Source: JANRLJ01 sp033762735 (lineage in GTDB: Bacteria; Chloroflexota; Anaerolineae; Aggregatilineales; Phototrophicaceae). Taken from it: a DNA stretch of 34,993 bases. Below the pieces are notes generated by a model. The model ran no database searches, had not been told where the DNA came from, and saw nothing but the letters and a program-made list of their open reading frames with translations. This document shows positions 33,855 to 34,993 of this stretch, piece by piece. Each line of letters begins with the position of its first letter. The first letter of the stretch is position 1. A program made the translations under genes and the position numbers. The stretch is taken from assembly GCA_033762735.1 (NCBI GenBank), contig JANRLJ010000009.1:1-34993 (forward strand), in the 5' to 3' direction.

Positions 33855-33863
33855 TGATATAAT
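33855..33863 (+). promoter_or_regulatory. Extended -10 promoter of clpC
   Basis: TGATATAAT is a perfect extended -10 (TGnTATAAT), about 100 bases before the clpC start. No good -35 is present, as is usual for extended -10 promoters. I found no CtsR direct repeat or CIRCE palindrome in the spacer, so the heat-shock control familiar from Firmicutes is not evident. Confidence 0.55.
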
Positions 33864-33965
33864 GAGTTAAATTCTTTCGGGGAATTGGCTCTGTAAGTTC
33901 GATATCATCGCTGGTATAGGCAGAAGCGCAAGCTTTGACGTAGTGGCACCGGAGGTACATTTTCC

Positions 33966-34993
33966 GTGTCGAATAAAATGGAACGTTTTACCCAGCGGGC
34001 GCGGCGTGTGCTAAGCCTCGCACAAGAAGAAGCCGAGAGACGGCAGCACAATTACATCGGCACCGAGCACCTGCTGCTGGGGCTGATGCGCGAAGAAGGC
34101 GGTGTCGCCGGGCGTGTGCTGCGCGATCTGGGTTTGGAACAAAGCCGCGTGGAAGAGCTGGTCGAACGGCTGACCCGCGCTGCCACCCGCACCACCCCCA
34201 TTCAGCTTGATCTTTCCCCCGGCACACGCAAGGTGCTGGAACTGGCGGTGGATGAAGCCCGCCGGATGGGTCATCACTACATTGGAACGGAACACCTGCT
34301 GCTTGGTCTGGTTCGCCAGAGCGACGGTGTGGCAATCGACGTGCTGAAGCGCCTGGGCGTCAGCCCTGAGGAAGTGCGCCGCCAGACTCGCCGTGTGCTG
34401 CAGGAAAGCCCGCTCCAGCCCCAGGCTAACGAGGAAACCCAGCGTCCGCGTCCGACCAGTAAAAAGGGCGGCGAAAACAAGACGCCGCTGGTGGATCAGC
34501 TCGCCACCGACCTGACGCAGCTCGCGCAGGAAGGCAAGCTTGATCCGGTCGTCGGTCGCGAGACGGAAATCGAGCGCGTGATCCAGGTGCTTTCCCGCCG
34601 CCGCAAGAACAACCCGGCACTGATCGGTGAACCCGGTGTCGGTAAGACCGCCATCGTGGAAGGCCTGGCGCAGCGCATCATCAACGGCGATACACCCAAG
34701 CCGCTGCTGAACAAGCGCGTTCTTCAGTTGGATGTGGGGTCGCTGGTCGCTGGCACGATGTATCGCGGACAGTTTGAAGAACGCCTCAAGCGCGTGATCG
34801 AAGAACTGAAATCGTCCGACAGCATCCTGTTCATCGACGAAGTGCACATGCTCGTCGGCGCGGGTTCCGCTGGCAGCAGTGTGGACGCGGCTAACATCCT
34901 CAAGCCGGCGCTGTCTCGTGGGGAGCTACAGTGCATCGGCGCGACCACGCTGGACGAGTATCGCAAGCACATCGAAAGCGATCAGGCGCTCGA
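33966..34993 (+). CDS. clpC: ATP-dependent Clp protease ATPase subunit ClpC (5' part, runs off the right edge)
   Basis: The visible 342 codons show the Clp_N double repeat (residues ~5-75 and ~80-145, each with YIGTEHLLLGL), a charged linker and most of the first AAA+ domain. Walker A is GEPGVGKT (221-228) and Walker B is ILFIDE (287-292). A YRGQFEERLK block lies between them. The GTG at 33966 is preferred over the ATG at 33978 because GGAGGT ends 9 bases before the GTG. ClpC unfolds substrates for ClpP, usually with an adaptor. ClpC rather than ClpB is indicated by the N-domain wording and linker; the UVR middle insert that would confirm it lies beyond the edge. No ctsR-mcsA-mcsB genes precede it. 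Confidence 0.93.
   Translation, partial: MSNKMERFTQRARRVLSLAQEEAERRQHNYIGTEHLLLGLMREEGGVAGRVLRDLGLEQSRVEELVERLTRAATRTTPIQLDLSPGTRKVLELAVDEARRMGHHYIGTEHLLLGLVRQSDGVAIDVLKRLGVSPEEVRRQTRRVLQESPLQPQANEETQRPRPTSKKGGENKTPLVDQLATDLTQLAQEGKLDPVVGRETEIERVIQVLSRRRKNNPALIGEPGVGKTAIVEGLAQRIINGDTPKPLLNKRVLQLDVGSLVAGTMYRGQFEERLKRVIEELKSSDSILFIDEVHMLVGAGSAGSSVDAANILKPALSRGELQCIGATTLDEYRKHIESDQAL

Overview
The window is a GC-rich bacterial chromosome segment. I read it as a member of the Chloroflexota, probably Anaerolineae-like; this is an inference. The basis is the gene mix (several PAS/CHASE4/membrane histidine kinases, TolB/WD40-type secreted propellers, a short EF-Ts, an S1 protein with a long acidic N-terminus, ClpC) and the GC-rich palindromic spacer repeats between genes. 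No rRNA, tRNA or CRISPR array was found.

Layout. 1-261: the 5' end of an IS3-type transposase ORF running off the left edge, then dispersed repeats. 262-3674: a secreted protein with four cysteine-paired Ig/FN3-like repeats, divergent from a P1-family (DmpA-type) peptidase. 3677-9495: a leftward block with a soluble GAF-PAS3 histidine kinase, a hotdog thioesterase, a secreted propeller, an enoyl-thioester-reductase-like oxidoreductase and a PaaI-type thioesterase. 9579-10684: a possible tiny ORF followed by two overlapping Doc/Fic-fold genes. 10685-11089: a gene-free cluster of palindromic repeats. 11090-13422: a CHASE4 histidine kinase with an overlapping single-domain response regulator. 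13552-14940: an M20 dipeptidase. 15144-18466: rpsB-tsf-pyrH, then two tandem paralogous 127-residue proteins where frr is often found. 18463-22163: glpK followed by a GT-C-like membrane protein. 22380-25390: a membrane histidine kinase, a DinB-like remnant, a small lipoprotein and arsenate reductase. 25441-26784: an unrecognised conserved-looking protein. 27048-30351: a Sua5 homologue, two orphan receiver proteins and a Rieske oxygenase alpha subunit. 30441-31781: an AT-richer secreted propeller. 32089 to the right edge: ribosomal protein S1 and the N-terminal third or so of ClpC.

How it works together. Translation genes (rpsB, tsf, rpsA, the Sua5 tRNA-modification gene), pyrimidine nucleotide supply (pyrH) and protein quality control (clpC) are mixed with signalling genes. 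Three histidine kinases and three stand-alone receivers lie within 25 kb; only one kinase/receiver pair is translationally coupled, so the other two kinases and two receivers may cross-talk. The thioesterase/enoyl reductase group suggests acyl-thioester metabolism.

The most notable non-coding signal is upstream of rpsA. A strong Shine-Dalgarno sequence is separated from the likely ATG by a hairpin with a UUCG tetraloop, which would bring the two to near-normal spacing when folded. The tandem overlapping Doc genes without a recognisable antitoxin and the tandem 127-residue paralogues are the next most interesting items. I did not find a clear multi-gene undescribed system; these are candidates.
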